In this document: piece by piece, positions 1-12,900 of the stretch | Numbering within the stretch: position 1 is the first letter of the stretch | Layout of the letters: every line of letters starts with the position of its first letter | Source of the DNA: Vitis vinifera | Taxonomy: Eukaryota; Streptophyta; Magnoliopsida; Vitales; Vitaceae | Direction: 5' to 3' | Assembly: GCF_030704535.1 (NCBI RefSeq) | Contig: NC_081818.1 | Coordinates: 29,468,001 to 29,532,000, forward strand | DNA: 64,000 nucleotides | Notes under the pieces: model-generated | The model's input: only the letters and a program-made list of their open reading frames with translations | Told to the model about the DNA's origin: nothing | The model's database searches: none | Position numbers and translations under genes: made by a program

Positions 1-1917
1 GGTTTCAGGAAAGGGAATTATTTACTCTCCATGTTGCAGTTCCCTCTGGTCTGTTCCTGGGTTGGGTTAGGGGAGCATCCATTTGCCTTCGTGGGTCCAA
101 ATGCACTCACAAGGCTCACCATAAAAATAAGACCAATAAAGACTTAAGAAGGGACCATTTGAGCTGCAGGTAGCAATACTCCTAGAAAGGACTGTAGATT
201 GGGTTTTAACCTAATTAAGACTAGAAGGACCTCATTACATTGGATAGTGATTTTGAGAGGTTGGACGTGATTGTGTTCTTTGACTGTTATCAAAATCTTA
301 CCTATCAAAAAAAAAAAAAAAAACAAACAAAAAAAAAACCTTCTCTTTCAAAATCTTGTCAAAGCCCTACAACCCAAAGAAAAGCTGGTGCTGAAAAGGA
401 ACCAGCCCAGCCTCTGTAAGAAAGCTTTGTTTGCTTCATGGGCACTGCCTATTCACTTAGACAATGCTCTGAAGATGAAAGGGTGCAGCCGAATGGGCTA
501 GTCAACCCTTTTTCTTGCTGTTTAAGAACCCAACAAGACATGAACTGCAAGAGGCAGAGCTCGAAGGAACGAGACATCTATTACACAAATTACTTGCTGG
601 TTCTGACCACCATAGATTCAAGGTTCACTGTTGGGCCAATTGATTAAAGATTTTTCTTACCCAAGCGGTTTTACTTAAAGCAAGTAAACAAGTTCCCTTG
701 TAAGTGACATCGCTTTTCGTTACTCCTTTCCAAAGAAGGTTGCTCATCCAGTCCAAATAAAAATGCGACATACCATTTTGTCTATTGGGGAAGCATTCTG
801 GGGAAACTATTAGGAGAATTGATCATTTTCCATATGTATGTGTGTGTATATGCATACATTATTTTTTGATAGGCATGTATATGGATACATTATGCATAGA
901 AGGCTCTTATAACATAGGAAAAAAATTAAAATTAGAAGCCATGGACACAGGAAATGATTCAACTTTTGTTCTTCTCACTTTAGTGCCCTTGCATTTTACG
1001 TAAAAAAAAATATCATGAGAACAACATATGCATTTCTGGCAGTCTGCTCAGGTAAGACGGCTGCTCAAAAAACTGAACCAAATCAGACCTATTGCTGGTC
1101 GACCGTCAACCAGTAAAACTGGCTGGTCCAGTCCAGCACATTGGATAAATGCTAGATGTTGTCCTACGAAACACATTTGACGATCCATGGAGATAGATGA
1201 CTTGTGCGAGTTATGAACATTTAATTGTATTCTAATGATCCATGGAGCCAGAGTTGGCCTTTGTGAGTTTGGAGAATATAGGTGCCTCTTTACTACCTTG
1301 ACAAGAAAGGATAACTAAGGTGGTCGATCTCCTTCTACTTAGTTCTCATAGGATCTGTATCAGAAAGTCAACCTGTTCATCTTGGAGGAGTAAGGTGATC
1401 AGGTCCTTTTCCTTTGTGTTTGCCCTAATCTTATCCACTTCTCATGGGCTGTCACGAAGTTCAAGCTTCTACACAGTTAGGCTACAGACCTTCCTTTAGT
1501 GTAGGTAGGAGATGAAGGCATGGGATGTAGGGGGATCATGTCATCACTCAAGACTTCAGGATCATGCACTTTATGAAAAGTGGCATTTGATGATTAGTCA
1601 CCATGTTCTTGAGAACCTACAAGTGATGCTATTGTACATGGCTATTTTTCTAGACTATGTGGCATAGTGAAAGAGACACCAACATGATATAATTCTTCAG
1701 CTAGCTCATTCAGTGATCATGCACTTCTACGTTCTCATGTTGTAACTTGTAAGACCACTATAATATAGTCACAAAGAATGAAATAAACTAGATTAAATAT
1801 AGAAAAGGCATAACCTGACTTCTTATTTGTTGTTATGAGGTATGTGTGTGTTACTTTAAGATATGGTTGATACCTGGTTTTGATTTAAACTGATAACATT
1901 TATTTTTGTGTGTGTGG
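1..1917. other. Intergenic DNA, no gene recognised
   Basis: I see no coding region with recognisable homology here. The short open frames have no domain signature and ordinary AT-rich composition. There is an A-rich tract at about 308-341 preceded by ACCTATC, the same ending seen on retro-insertions elsewhere in this window, so the tail of a degenerate retroelement may lie just before it, but no clear target-site duplication could be found. The rest looks like decayed intergenic sequence upstream of the cullin gene. Confidence 0.5.
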
Positions 1918-2022
1918 TTTTTTTTTTTCCTTCTTTTACACTTCTTCTGTTACATGGACTTGAACTTGAAACCTCTCTTATCCCTACCCCAACCTCTTGC
2001 CACTTGAGTTAGGCTTCATGGG
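1918..2022 (-). repeat. tRNA-derived SINE-like element, degenerate copy
   Basis: Read on the minus strand this segment has an A-box-like stretch (complement of 1997-2011, TAACTCAAGTGGCAA), a B-box-like stretch (complement of 1957-1974, GGTTTCAAGTTCAAGTCC) about 25 bases later, and an A-rich 3' end that appears as poly-T on the plus strand at its left edge. The core is clearly related to the element at 19971-20079 on the same strand. No target-site duplication is obvious, so this is probably an old copy. It lies about 0.55 kb upstream of the cullin start codon. Confidence 0.55.
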
Positions 2023-2576
2023 TGAGAAGTGAGAACGTCATCATATTCCTCTTTTTCCAAAATTTGGGAGCATTTGAAGTCAACGGCATTTATAGCCCTA
2101 GATTTTCTGATACCTTTGGAGATGTGCCCACTATTAACAATAGTCATTATTTGAATGTATAAGAAATACAAAAGTAAGAAAGGAAAAGATGTAATAACTG
2201 TGGAAAAGAGGAAAATATTATATGCATTAAAAACAAAATTACTTAAAGATTTACTCAAATTGTAGATACCAGCTCCTTAAAGCCTATCTAGAAAAAGAAA
2301 AAGATCAGCTAAAACCTTAAAGTTTCTAGAGTTTCTTCTTTGCCTCTTTTTTTTATAGGGTTTACATTTCTTCCAATTTGCCCCATTCTCGTCAATTCTA
2401 TTCATTTCTACATATAATATGTTATAATGAGATCCCCAAATCTCATCTGATCAAACCACAGATTAGCCTCTCTCAGACTTGGTTCATTGCAAATGTCTAC
2501 CTGGTTTTTGGGTTTGAATTTTCGGGTTTGAGGCATATCCATTTCGGGCCTGGTAGGTGTTTTAGAACTGGAGAAG

Positions 2577-5445
2577 ATGAGTGCTCCAAAGAGGAATTTT
2601 CAAATAGGACCATTGAAGCGCCAGATCGTGATGGATCCAAATTATGCAGACAAGACTTGGAAGATTCTGGAGGAGGGGATCCATGAAATATACAATTGTA
2701 ACATCAGTGGGCTTAGTTTCGAAGAGCTCTATAGGTCTGTTTCTTTTCATTTTGCTACTTAGTGTTAATGTTATTTTCTTTTAAACAAATATAACATAAC
2801 TTTATTTTGGGGATTTTCATTTCTTTGGAATTGCTACATTTTTTGTTATCTTCTGTTTCTCTTTTTGTGTGTGTCTGAGTTTGTGCAAATGTGTGCATCT
2901 CTTAGTACAAAGTTTTTACTATTATGTTAATTAATATTTGCAATTAAAGTCCATGAAAATATTGTGTGATTGGATTTTGATAATTATTAATTGAGTGATA
3001 TTTTACATTAATTTTTTTATAGTTATGAATAAATATCCTACATTGAAGGAGAAATGTAAAGGGAAAGAACAAGGATTCCTTTTTTTTTTTTGAAATATGT
3101 ATATTGTTCCCTATGGTTACTCATTGTAATTTATGTGTTGGTATGATAGGTCACTTTTCCTTTTAGCAATTCCTTTTAATTTCTCTCTTCTGCTTTGCTT
3201 TTTAAAATAATTATGTACTTACAAATAAGCAGTCATGTTTTAGCAAGCAAAACTATATTCTATCCAATGAATCGTTCCATAATGTAACACCAAAACAAAT
3301 ATTTTTGTCTATTTTTTATTATTTGTGAATTGCCCACCCGTGAACTGCTACTTTTGTTTCTTAAAAGTTATACTTTTGATGTTTATGTACCTTGTGTACA
3401 TTAGGAATGCTTACAATATGGTGCTGCACAAATTTGGAGAGAAACTCTACTCTGGACTAGTTACAACTATGACTCATCATTTGGAAGTTATATCAAAATC
3501 GATTGAAGCTGCTCAAGGAGGATTGTTTTTGGAAGAACTGAATAGGAAATGGGCAGACCATAACAAGGCATTGCAAATGATCCGAGACATATTGATGTAC
3601 ATGGACAGGACTTTCATTCCAAGTACTCACAAGACCCCAGTTCATGAACTTGGTTTGAATTTGTGGAGGGACAATATCATCCATTCTGCCAAAATCCAGA
3701 CAAGGCTTCAAGATACGCTTCTTGATCTCGTGCTGAGAGAGAGGACTGGTGAGGTAATAAATAGAGGCTTGATGAGGAATGTTATAAAGATGCTAATGGA
3801 TTTAGGTTCTTCTGTTTATCAAGATGACTTTGAGAAACATTTTCTTGAGGTCTCAGCTGATTTTTACCGTGCAGAGTCTCAGCAGTTCATTGAGTGCTGT
3901 GATTGTGGTGAATATTTGAAGAAAGCTGAGAGACGTTTAAATGAAGAAATGGAGAGAGTGTCCCATTACTTGGATGCCAAAAGTGAAGCCAAGATAACTA
4001 GTGTTGTGGAAAAGGAGATGGTTGAAAGTCACATGCAGAGACTAGTCCATATGGAGAACTCAGGTTTGATTAATATGCTTGTGGATGACAAATATGAAGA
4101 TTTGGGAAGGATGTATAGCTTGTTTCGCAGGGTGCCTAATGGGCTATTTATAATAAGAGATGTCATGACTTCCCACATCAGGAGTACTGGTAAGCAGCTT
4201 GTTACTGATCCGGAAAGGTTAAAGGATCCTGTAGACTTTGTACAGCGACTCTTGGATGAGAAGGATAAAAATGATAAGATAATCAATTTGGCATTTAATA
4301 ATGACAAGACATTTCAGAATGCTTTAAATTCCTCTTTTGAGTACTTCATTAATTTGAATTCTCGCTCCCCGGAATTTATTTCTTTGTTCGTGGATGACAA
4401 GCTTCGGAAAGGACTGAAGGGGGTCAGTGAGGAGGATGTGGAAATTGTTCTAGACAAGGTGATGATGCTTTTCCGATACCTCCAAGAGAAAGATGTGTTT
4501 GAGAAATACTACAAGCAACACTTGGCAAAGAGGCTTCTGTCAGGAAAAACTGTCTCTGATGATGCTGAGAGAAGTCTGATAGTTAAGCTCAAAACAGAAT
4601 GTGGATATCAGTTTACTTCAAAATTAGAAGGCATGTTCACTGACATGAAGACATCGGAGGACACAATGCAGGGTTTCTATGCAAGCTCATTTGCTGAAAC
4701 AGGGGATGGCCCTACACTTGCTGTCCAGGTTCTCACCACAGGGTCTTGGCCAACTCAGCCAAGTGCTACGTGTAACCTTCCAGCAGAAATCCTGGGAGTG
4801 TGTGAGAAGTTTCGAGGCTATTATCTTGGGACCCACACTGGGAGGAGATTGTCTTGGCAAACAAATATGGGTACGGCTGATTTGAAGGCAACATTTGGCA
4901 GGGGCCAGAAGCATGAACTGAATGTTTCCACACATCAGATGTGTGCTCTGATGCTGTTCAATAATGCTGATCGCTTGAGTTATAAAGAAATAGAGCAAGC
5001 TACAGAGATCCCTGCCTCAGACTTGAAGAGGTGCCTGCAGTCTATGGCCTGTGTTAAGGGAAAGAATATTCTCAGGAAGGAGCCCATGAGTAAGGACATA
5101 GCTGAGGATGATGCATTTTTTGTCAATGACAAGTTCTCAAGCAAGTTTTACAAGGTGAAGATAGGTACTGTAGTTGCACAAAGAGAGTCTGAACCAGAAA
5201 ATCAAGAGACTAGGCAGAGAGTGGAGGAGGACAGGAAGCCCCAGATTGAGGCTGCAATAGTGAGAATCATGAAGTCTAGGCGGGTGCTAGATCACAACAA
5301 TATTGTGGCCGAGGTCACAAAGCAGCTGCAGTCAAGGTTTCTGCCCAGCCCTGTTTTGATTAAGAAGCGAATAGAGTCCCTTATTGAGCGGGAGTTTCTA
5401 GAGAGGGACAAAGTGGACAGGAAATTATATCGATATCTTGCTTGA
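2577..5445 (+). CDS. CUL3: Cullin-3 (CUL3A/B-like), scaffold of BTB-CUL3-RBX1 ubiquitin ligases
   Basis: Two coding exons: 2577-2734 and 3405-5445, joined through an AG|GT donor after the ELYR codons and a TTAG acceptor. The product is 732 residues, the length I recall for Arabidopsis CUL3. CUL3 bridges BTB-domain substrate adaptors (N-terminal cullin repeats) and RBX1 (C-terminal cullin homology domain) in nucleus and cytosol. The N-terminus MSAPKRNFQIGPLKRQIV, the segment YLQEKDVFEKYYKQHLAKRL and the LSWQTNMGTADLKATFG block are typical of the family. The C-terminal winged helix carries IEAAIVRIMKSRRVLDHNN; the lysine at residue 676 is the expected NEDD8 acceptor, and the protein ends in the canonical YRYLA. 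The 670-bp intron sits where the N-terminal helix region begins. The frame is intact with no sign of decay. CUL3A and CUL3B cannot be told apart from sequence alone. Confidence 0.97.
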
Positions 5446-6948
5446 AGAAATGAGTTGCGTTGCGTGATTGTTTCATTCTGGTCAATGCTTGACAAGGCTT
5501 TTGCTCTTGGAACCATATCCTCCTTTCTTGTAAGCTATAAAGTTATTGAGTAATTGCAGGCTTAGTTGGTTATAAAGAAAACTTACCATCACATTTGGAG
5601 CCTGTGTTGTTTTATTCATTCTGGTTTAAATGCCCCATTTTGATTTTCCCCTACCTATTGATAGATCCAAAGGTTTGCTTGTTCTTTAGCAGTACCATCA
5701 TATGTAATAGAAGGTCAAAGTTAGCTAGAAATTCTTAACAACTGAAGCTTTCAATGGTCTGAAAAGTGGTTTTTAGTATCTTTTCCCCGCCTTTTAGTAT
5801 TCAATATATTTTTTCCTCAGTTGTAAAGTGGTGAAAATACATGGTTATTATCTTGGTTTTTGAGAGATTTGGATCTTCAAAGCTTACTGATCAGAGCTAT
5901 GTTTCCTGGTAGACGCCGATGGCTACATTCTTGAAGATGGGTTCAGGCCTGAATGGTTAAGAATTTGAAGATGAGATATCCTAGCAAACCAAACAAGATA
6001 CACAGAATGTTTAGGAGTTGGAGATAAGATATTGGAGGAAACCAAACAAACAAATTACAGAAGCTTAATGCCATGCCAAATTTGTTTGCTATCCTCCAAT
6101 TCTCACCTTCATCCTCAACAAAATGAATCCGAAAAACTCTTCAAAACACTCTGTTTAGCTGTTCAGAAGTCATGGATGAGACATTGGTTATTATGTGGAT
6201 TGAATCCATTAAGTTTGACATCCTCCAATTCTCACCCTCAACTTAAACAAATGAATGCATCTTTGAGAGAAGTGACCTGGAGAGAAGGTACAAGGTGAGA
6301 TGTTGGAGGAAACTGAACCCGTTGTATTGGCATCAGACAAACCCTAATAGGGTTGAGTTCCCTACAACACTCACTTTTATCACTTTCTCTTCTAAGAGTC
6401 CATACAATCTAGGCTATGGAGAATAGCCGAGTATTTATAGGCATGCAACAAGAGGAGAACACACATTTTTCTTCACTAGAGAACATGAATTATACATGCT
6501 TGTTTCATGAACGTTAAAAAATAAGCTTGATATAAATGATGTTTTTTATTTTTTATGCAATGTTAGTCTACCAAGTGAAAGGACAAAATTTGGGTTACCG
6601 TGCTAAGTGTTTATCAAGAGGAAAATTGAAAAATAATCATTAAATTTTATGTTTGAGAATTATATTCTAAAAGCATTTTAATTAAAAATAAGAATAATTA
6701 TAATATTTTTAAGTTTGTAAGTGGAGAATTGTACGAGAAGGTAATGGAGAGAAACGCCTAGCGGCGGCCTAGACCTTAAACCTCAAGTGGCAAAGACGCA
6801 ATTTCGTCAACAATTTTTTTTTTCTTTGCAGGTGTTGCCCTAACGGGCCTAACCTGAATAAGCTTGAAAAACCCTAGAAAAAACCCTTAGAACCCTGCAA
6901 TTGGTCACTGTTTTCAGGTCAAATTTTATTTCTAGCAGAGGTTGAAGC
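5446..6948. other. Intergenic region between the CUL3-like and THADA-like genes
   Basis: This holds the presumed 3' UTR of the cullin gene and the 5' flank of the next gene. A 17-base direct repeat (ATCCTCCAATTCTCACC) occurs at 6091 and 6220. Just before the next gene the sequence contains AAACCCTAG-type motifs around 6870, which resemble the telo-box of many plant housekeeping promoters. No protein-coding gene is evident. Confidence 0.5.
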
Positions 6949-9900
6949 ATGTCGGCGAAATGGCGAGCTTTGCAGCATCGCCATCGCTACACTTACAGCG
7001 CTGTCGTCTTCCCCCAATCTTACGTAGAGTCTCTAAACTCTTCCACTTCAGGAATCGTTCCTGAATTGAATCAACTTATTTCTCTCAATTCCATTTACGC
7101 TCAAGTCGATCACGCGAAGCAAGTGGCTTCTGCATTTACCGATTTGCTACTGAACTGTACAGATGAGGCTTTGATTTCCGAGGCCGCGAGGCTTTACTTG
7201 GAAATCTTATTCCTGGAAAACTCGCTTCCGCTGCATCGGACTTTAATTTCGGTTCTTGCGAAAACCCGAAACTTTCAGTCTGTGATTCGGAACTGTTTTC
7301 GATCGCTTTGTGATGAGTACTGTGGATTGCGCAGTGAAGGGAGGGGGAAAAGGTTTTGCGTCTCGCGTGTGGCGTTGTCGATGATGAGTTCGCCGAAATT
7401 GGGATATTTGGTGGAGATTGTGGAGGAGTGCGTGGTTTTGGTGGCTTTGGATATTGTGTTTGGTCTGAACGGCGTCGTTTCGGAGACGAACGGGTGGTCT
7501 CGGCCTTCGCCCATTGTTATGGAGCAGTGCCAGGAGGCTTTGTCTTGTATGTATTATTTGCTTCAGCGTTTTCCGTCGAAGTTCAGTGATTCAAGTGGTT
7601 GTGTTGGAGAATCGAGTGTTCTGGAGATGATTGTGACTGCTATATTGAGCATTTTAAAATCCTTGGCATTTTCCAGGGATTGTTTTGTTGCTGCAGGTGT
7701 CGCCTTTTGTGCGGCTCTGCAAGCTTGTCTGAGTCCTGAAGAGGTTGGTTTGTTTATCATGGAAGGTATATTCTACCAAACCAATTGTTATTCTGCTAAC
7801 TCTGGTCAAAGTAAATTTGGGGATGTGATTTTGAAGGTTCCATACAAAGGAGATGTCTACACCGAAATTTGTAATTTTGCGGTATTGAGCAGACTCTGCT
7901 TGATAAGAGGAATTCTTACTGCAGTTTCAAGAACAGTTTTGACTAGTCAATTTATTGTTTCTAGGAATGATTTGAATGGGTTTGATCCTCAAGGAATTAG
8001 CAATAGCTCTGTTCAGACTATATTGTATGATGGAATTTTGCCTGAGTTATGTAACTACTGTGAAAATCCCACTGATAGCCATTTTAACTTTCATGCATTA
8101 ACTGTGATGCAGATCTGTCTGCAACAGATAAAAACCTCAATGTCAGCTAATCTTGCCAGTGTATCAGAAAACTATGATCTGATCCCAGAGGACATGGGGA
8201 CCCGGATACTGAGAATTATATGGAATAATTTGGAAGATCCTCTAAGTCAAACCGTTAAGCAAGTTCATCTGATTTTTGATCTCTTCTTGGACATTCAGTC
8301 CTCTCTCCATTGGGCAGAGGATAATGAGAGAATTAAGCCTTTCCTTTGCAGAATTGCAACAGATCTTCTCCGCATGGGGCCACGTTGTAAGGGAAGATAT
8401 GTTCCTTTGGCTTCTCTCACCAAGAGGTTGGGAGCAAAGACTCTCCTTGGTATGAGTCCTGACCTGCTATTTGAAACAGTACATGCATACATTGATGATG
8501 ATGTGTGCTGTGCTGCCACTTCGTTCTTGAAGTGTTTCTTTGAGCACTTACGTGATGAGTGTTGGAGTAGTGATGGTATTGAAGGAGGTTATGCAATTTA
8601 TAGAGGGCATTGCTTGTCCCCCCTTTTGTGTGGACTTGCTTCTGGGGTTTCAAAGCTTCGCACAAATTTAAACACTTATGCTTTGCCAGTTTTACTTGAA
8701 ATTGATGTGGATAGCATATTTCCTATGCTTGCATTTGTTTCAGTTGGGCAGAGTGAGGAGGAGGCTAGAATGGTTTATCCTGAGCTAAGTTCTACAAACA
8801 TGGCTCTAGGAGTTGAACAACAAGTGGCTGTTTTGGTCTCCTTGCTCAAAGTATCTCGTTCACTTGCTTTGATTGAAGGTGACATTGATTGGTGGAATAA
8901 TTATTCAATATGTGAAGAAGATGATGGGATGGAAACAGAAAGTATTGATCTTTATGCTCTTGTCTGCATAAAGGGGATGAAGGTTAAAGTCCAGGTAGAG
9001 TGGCTAACTCTAGCATTGACCCATGTTGATGAGTCACTCCGAATAGATGCGGCAGAGTCACTCTTCTTAAATCCCAAGACTTCCAGTCTGCCTTCCCATT
9101 TAGAACTCAGTTTGTTGAAAGAAGCAGTGCCTTTGAACATGAGATCTTGCTCAACAGCTTTCCAGATGAAGTGGGCCAGCTTGTTTAGAAAGTTTTTTGC
9201 TCGGGTTCGAACAGCCTTGGAGAGACAATTTAAGCAGGGGAGTTGGCAACCCATTTCACACTGCAACAAGAATGGAGTATTTCCATATAAGGGAACTGAG
9301 GAAGCTGTTGTAAGTAGAGCTGAGGATCTATTTCATTTTATGAAGTGGTTGAGTAGCTTTTTATTTTTCTCATGCTATCCTTCTGCTCCATATGAGAGAA
9401 AAATAATGGCCATGGAGCTTATCCTGATAATGCTTAATGTCTGGACGGTTATTCCTCCTTCACAAGGAAAGTGTGGTGCTATTTCTCCTGAAAGCTGTGT
9501 TTATCCTTACAATAAAGGATTTACGTTGCCTGATTCAACTTTGCTGTTAGTTGGATCGATAATTGATAGTTGGGATCGCCTGAGAGAAAATTCTTTTCGC
9601 ATACTGCTGCATTTTCCTACACCTCTTCCTGGCATTTCAAGTGAAGAGATGGTCAAGGAAGTAATTATATGGGCTAAAAAATTAATTTGCAGCCCACGTG
9701 TTAGAGAAAGTGATGCTGGAGCTTTGGCATTACGTCTTATATTTAGAAAGTACGTGTTGGAGCTTGGGTGGAACGTCCAAGCTTCAGTCAACGTTGTCTC
9801 TTTTTATTCAGAGTCTGAACTGATAAATGGCAATCATCAAATTTATGAATATAGATTTCCTGTGATAGAATATATAAAATCACTGATTGATTGGTTGCAT

Positions 9901-12900
9901 GTTGCTGTAGAGGAGGGAGAGAAGGATCTTTCTGAGGCATGCAGGAACAGTTTTGTTCATGGCATATTGCTTACTCTTCGTTATACCTTTGAGGAATTGG
10001 ATTGGAATTCTAATGTTGTCTTGTTCAGTATTTCTGAGATGAGGCATGTATTAGAGAAGCTGTTGGAGTTGGTTGTGCGAATAACCTCATTGGCACTTTG
10101 GGTGGTTTCTGCAGATGCTTGGTATCTGCCTGAGGACATGGATGATATGGTTGATGATGATACGTTTCTAGTGGAGGTTCCCACTGACATGGATGTACCC
10201 ACTTCTTCATCAGAACATGATGCTAAAACTTCAAAGCTTGTCCAGGATATCAGACCACCAGAACAGATTGTTATGGTTGGTTGCTGGCTTGCTATGAAAG
10301 AGGTACCCCCCTTATTTCCTTATTGCTAAGGTACAGTTTATTCATTGAAATGTTAATATCATCATCATCCTTCTCTTGTGCTGATAGTTTGGCTGCAAGT
10401 TGAAGGATTGATCCTCTGAAAATGGATTTGCCGCTATTTATAGTTCTAATGTCAGTTATGTAGATCAACAAAATCTTATATTCAATCTATATATTGCCAA
10501 GTCTGTTAAGTGTCTTTTATGGTATTAATAACACTGAACATTACTGAGCGACTGATTTTTCTTTCTTTATTTATTTTTGTTTTTTTGTTTCATTTTCAGG
10601 TGAGTCTTCTTCTGGGAACCATCATAAGAAAAATTCCTTTACCAAGTAACATTCCTTCAGATAAATCGAAGGCTGGAGACCACTTTGCTGATGCTTCTGA
10701 TGTCCCATCAATGACTACATCTGATGTAATGCTTGATTTGAAACAACTCGAAACAATTGGGAAACACTTCTTGGAAGTGCTTCTGAAAATGAAGCACAAT
10801 GGTGCAATTGATAAGACAAGGGCTGGATTTACAGCTCTTTGCAACCGTTTACTTTGTTCAAATGATCCAAGGTATGTTTCATTTCACTCCCTTTGTGATT
10901 TACTGCATTTGGTTTTATATTTGATTTCTTGCTTTAGATGAAATGCCTCTTTTGAAAGACAATGCAAAGCTTCTCACTCTTTTTGGTTTTATGCCATGAT
11001 CCATCAAACAAGATTGCTTTCTGTTAAAAACATAATGACAGTTTTCTTAGAGAAAATTACACTTACCTAACCTGAAGTTTCTTCATTACATTGTGAACTA
11101 GAATTATTCACTGATGTAGATCTTAAACCTCCCTTTTGCTACTTGAACATTACATCCAAAATTCTGGTATCACTAAAATTTTGTGTTGAAACTGAACATG
11201 CCCTTATTTGACACAATAAAAGGGCATTACGGTTTTATTACTTTGTACAAAGTTCAAGAATTGTATAAGCTTCCTTTTGTAGTAGTACTTTAGTATAGGC
11301 CTATGAAATTATTTAAAACGTGAGGTAAATATGATTTGCCCTTATATTTAAGAGGGTTTAGAACATCAAAATTTTTTGGCACTCATACATAAAGAGGTGG
11401 TACATATCCCTTTCACCTTTGTGTTAAAATTTATACATATTTGTATAGAGATCTATGCTATGGAGTTCTTGCCTAGAAGGAAGTGTATATAAACAAATAA
11501 AGAGACAGGTGATGAAAAATTATCTTCTGTGTTCTTCTATGGAATCAAACCTCCCTCCTCCATGATGTGGCATTCACGTGCTATTGCCGAAGTTTTCTTG
11601 CAAGAAAGAGGGACTGCTAGTTTCCTAGTTTCAGGTTTCCATCGATGACTATTTTATGGAGGCTTTGCATGGCTATAGGGAATCATTTGATTAATTCTGT
11701 TGGTTTTGAGGTTCAACCTAATTGTGGGCATTTTCTTTTTTCTTTTTGAATTTTCTAAAATTTCAACTAAAATTTATCAAGATATTTGCACAATTTTAAG
11801 TGGTATAGAGCTTACAGACAAGCACTCATTTTCCCCATATCAGGGGAGTAATTATTTGTAGAAAGAAATGCACATTTTAAAAACACTTTTTCTAAGTTCC
11901 AGGATTTTTTTTTTTTTTTTCAGGCTTTGTAGGCTGACTGAAAATTGGATGGAGCAGCTGATGGAAAAAACTACAGCCAAGGGACAAATAGTGGATGATT
12001 TATTGAGGAGAAGTGCGGGAATTCCTGCTGCATTCATGGCCCTTTTTCTCTCTGAGCCAGAAGGTACACCAAAAAAGCTCCTCCCACACTCTTTACGGTG
12101 GTTAATAGATGTAGCTAGCCAGTCCCTGCTGGATCCAACTGAAGCCAATAGCACAACCAGTGACTTGTGTAAGAGCTTATCAACAAAATCAACTCAAGCA
12201 ACTGCGGCTGCATTACAGCTTGAGATGGATGTGAGTCAGAAGGCCTCAAAGACCAGAGATGAGGGTGTAATTCCTACTGTACATGCATTCAATGTCCTTA
12301 GAGCTGCTTTCAATGATACCAACCTTGCAACAGATACCTCAGGCTTCTCTGCTGAGGCTCTGATTATCTCAATCCGGTCTTTCTCTTCTCCATATTGGGA
12401 GGTGAGGAACAGTGCTTGTCTTGCTTATACTGCTTTGGTCCGACGCATGATTGGATTCCTCAATGTGCAAAAACGAGAATCTGCTAGACGTGCGTTGACT
12501 GGGCTTGAATTTTTTCACAGGTATTGCTTTACAATTTAAATTGATCACATCTCCTATATTGCATTTTAAATTTTTTTTGCATGGCTTTAGATTTCCATTT
12601 ACTTCTAGAAATTCACATCGAGGATTTTGCTTAATTTTAATGATTCATCAAACTTAGGATTTCTGATCCTTCTCATGTACTTTTTATCCATTTTTAGTAC
12701 ATATTTCTTTTCCCAAAAAAACAAATGATTCATCAAACTTCCATAAATTTCCAAATATTGTAGCCCCAGGAAATAATCTGAGCTTAGTAAAACCTTCCAT
12801 TCTTTTTAAATTTGTCAGAGTTATTGTTCTTCATCCAAAACCTAAATGCTGGCAAGAAAGGGGTGGGGTTGGTGACCTTGTGTCATGTTCATGATTTTGC

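Noticed and set aside
296-360. Retro-insertion tail with CAAAATCTT repeats on both sides
   Set aside because: The short match does not abut the A tract on its right side, so a target-site duplication is not supported.
144-647. Short open frames at the left end
   Set aside because: Low-complexity Lys/Phe-rich translations from poly-A/T tracts, with no domain or splice context.
2016-2258. Minus-strand open frame of 80 codons upstream of the cullin gene
   Set aside because: Partly made of the SINE copy, with no protein similarity recognised.
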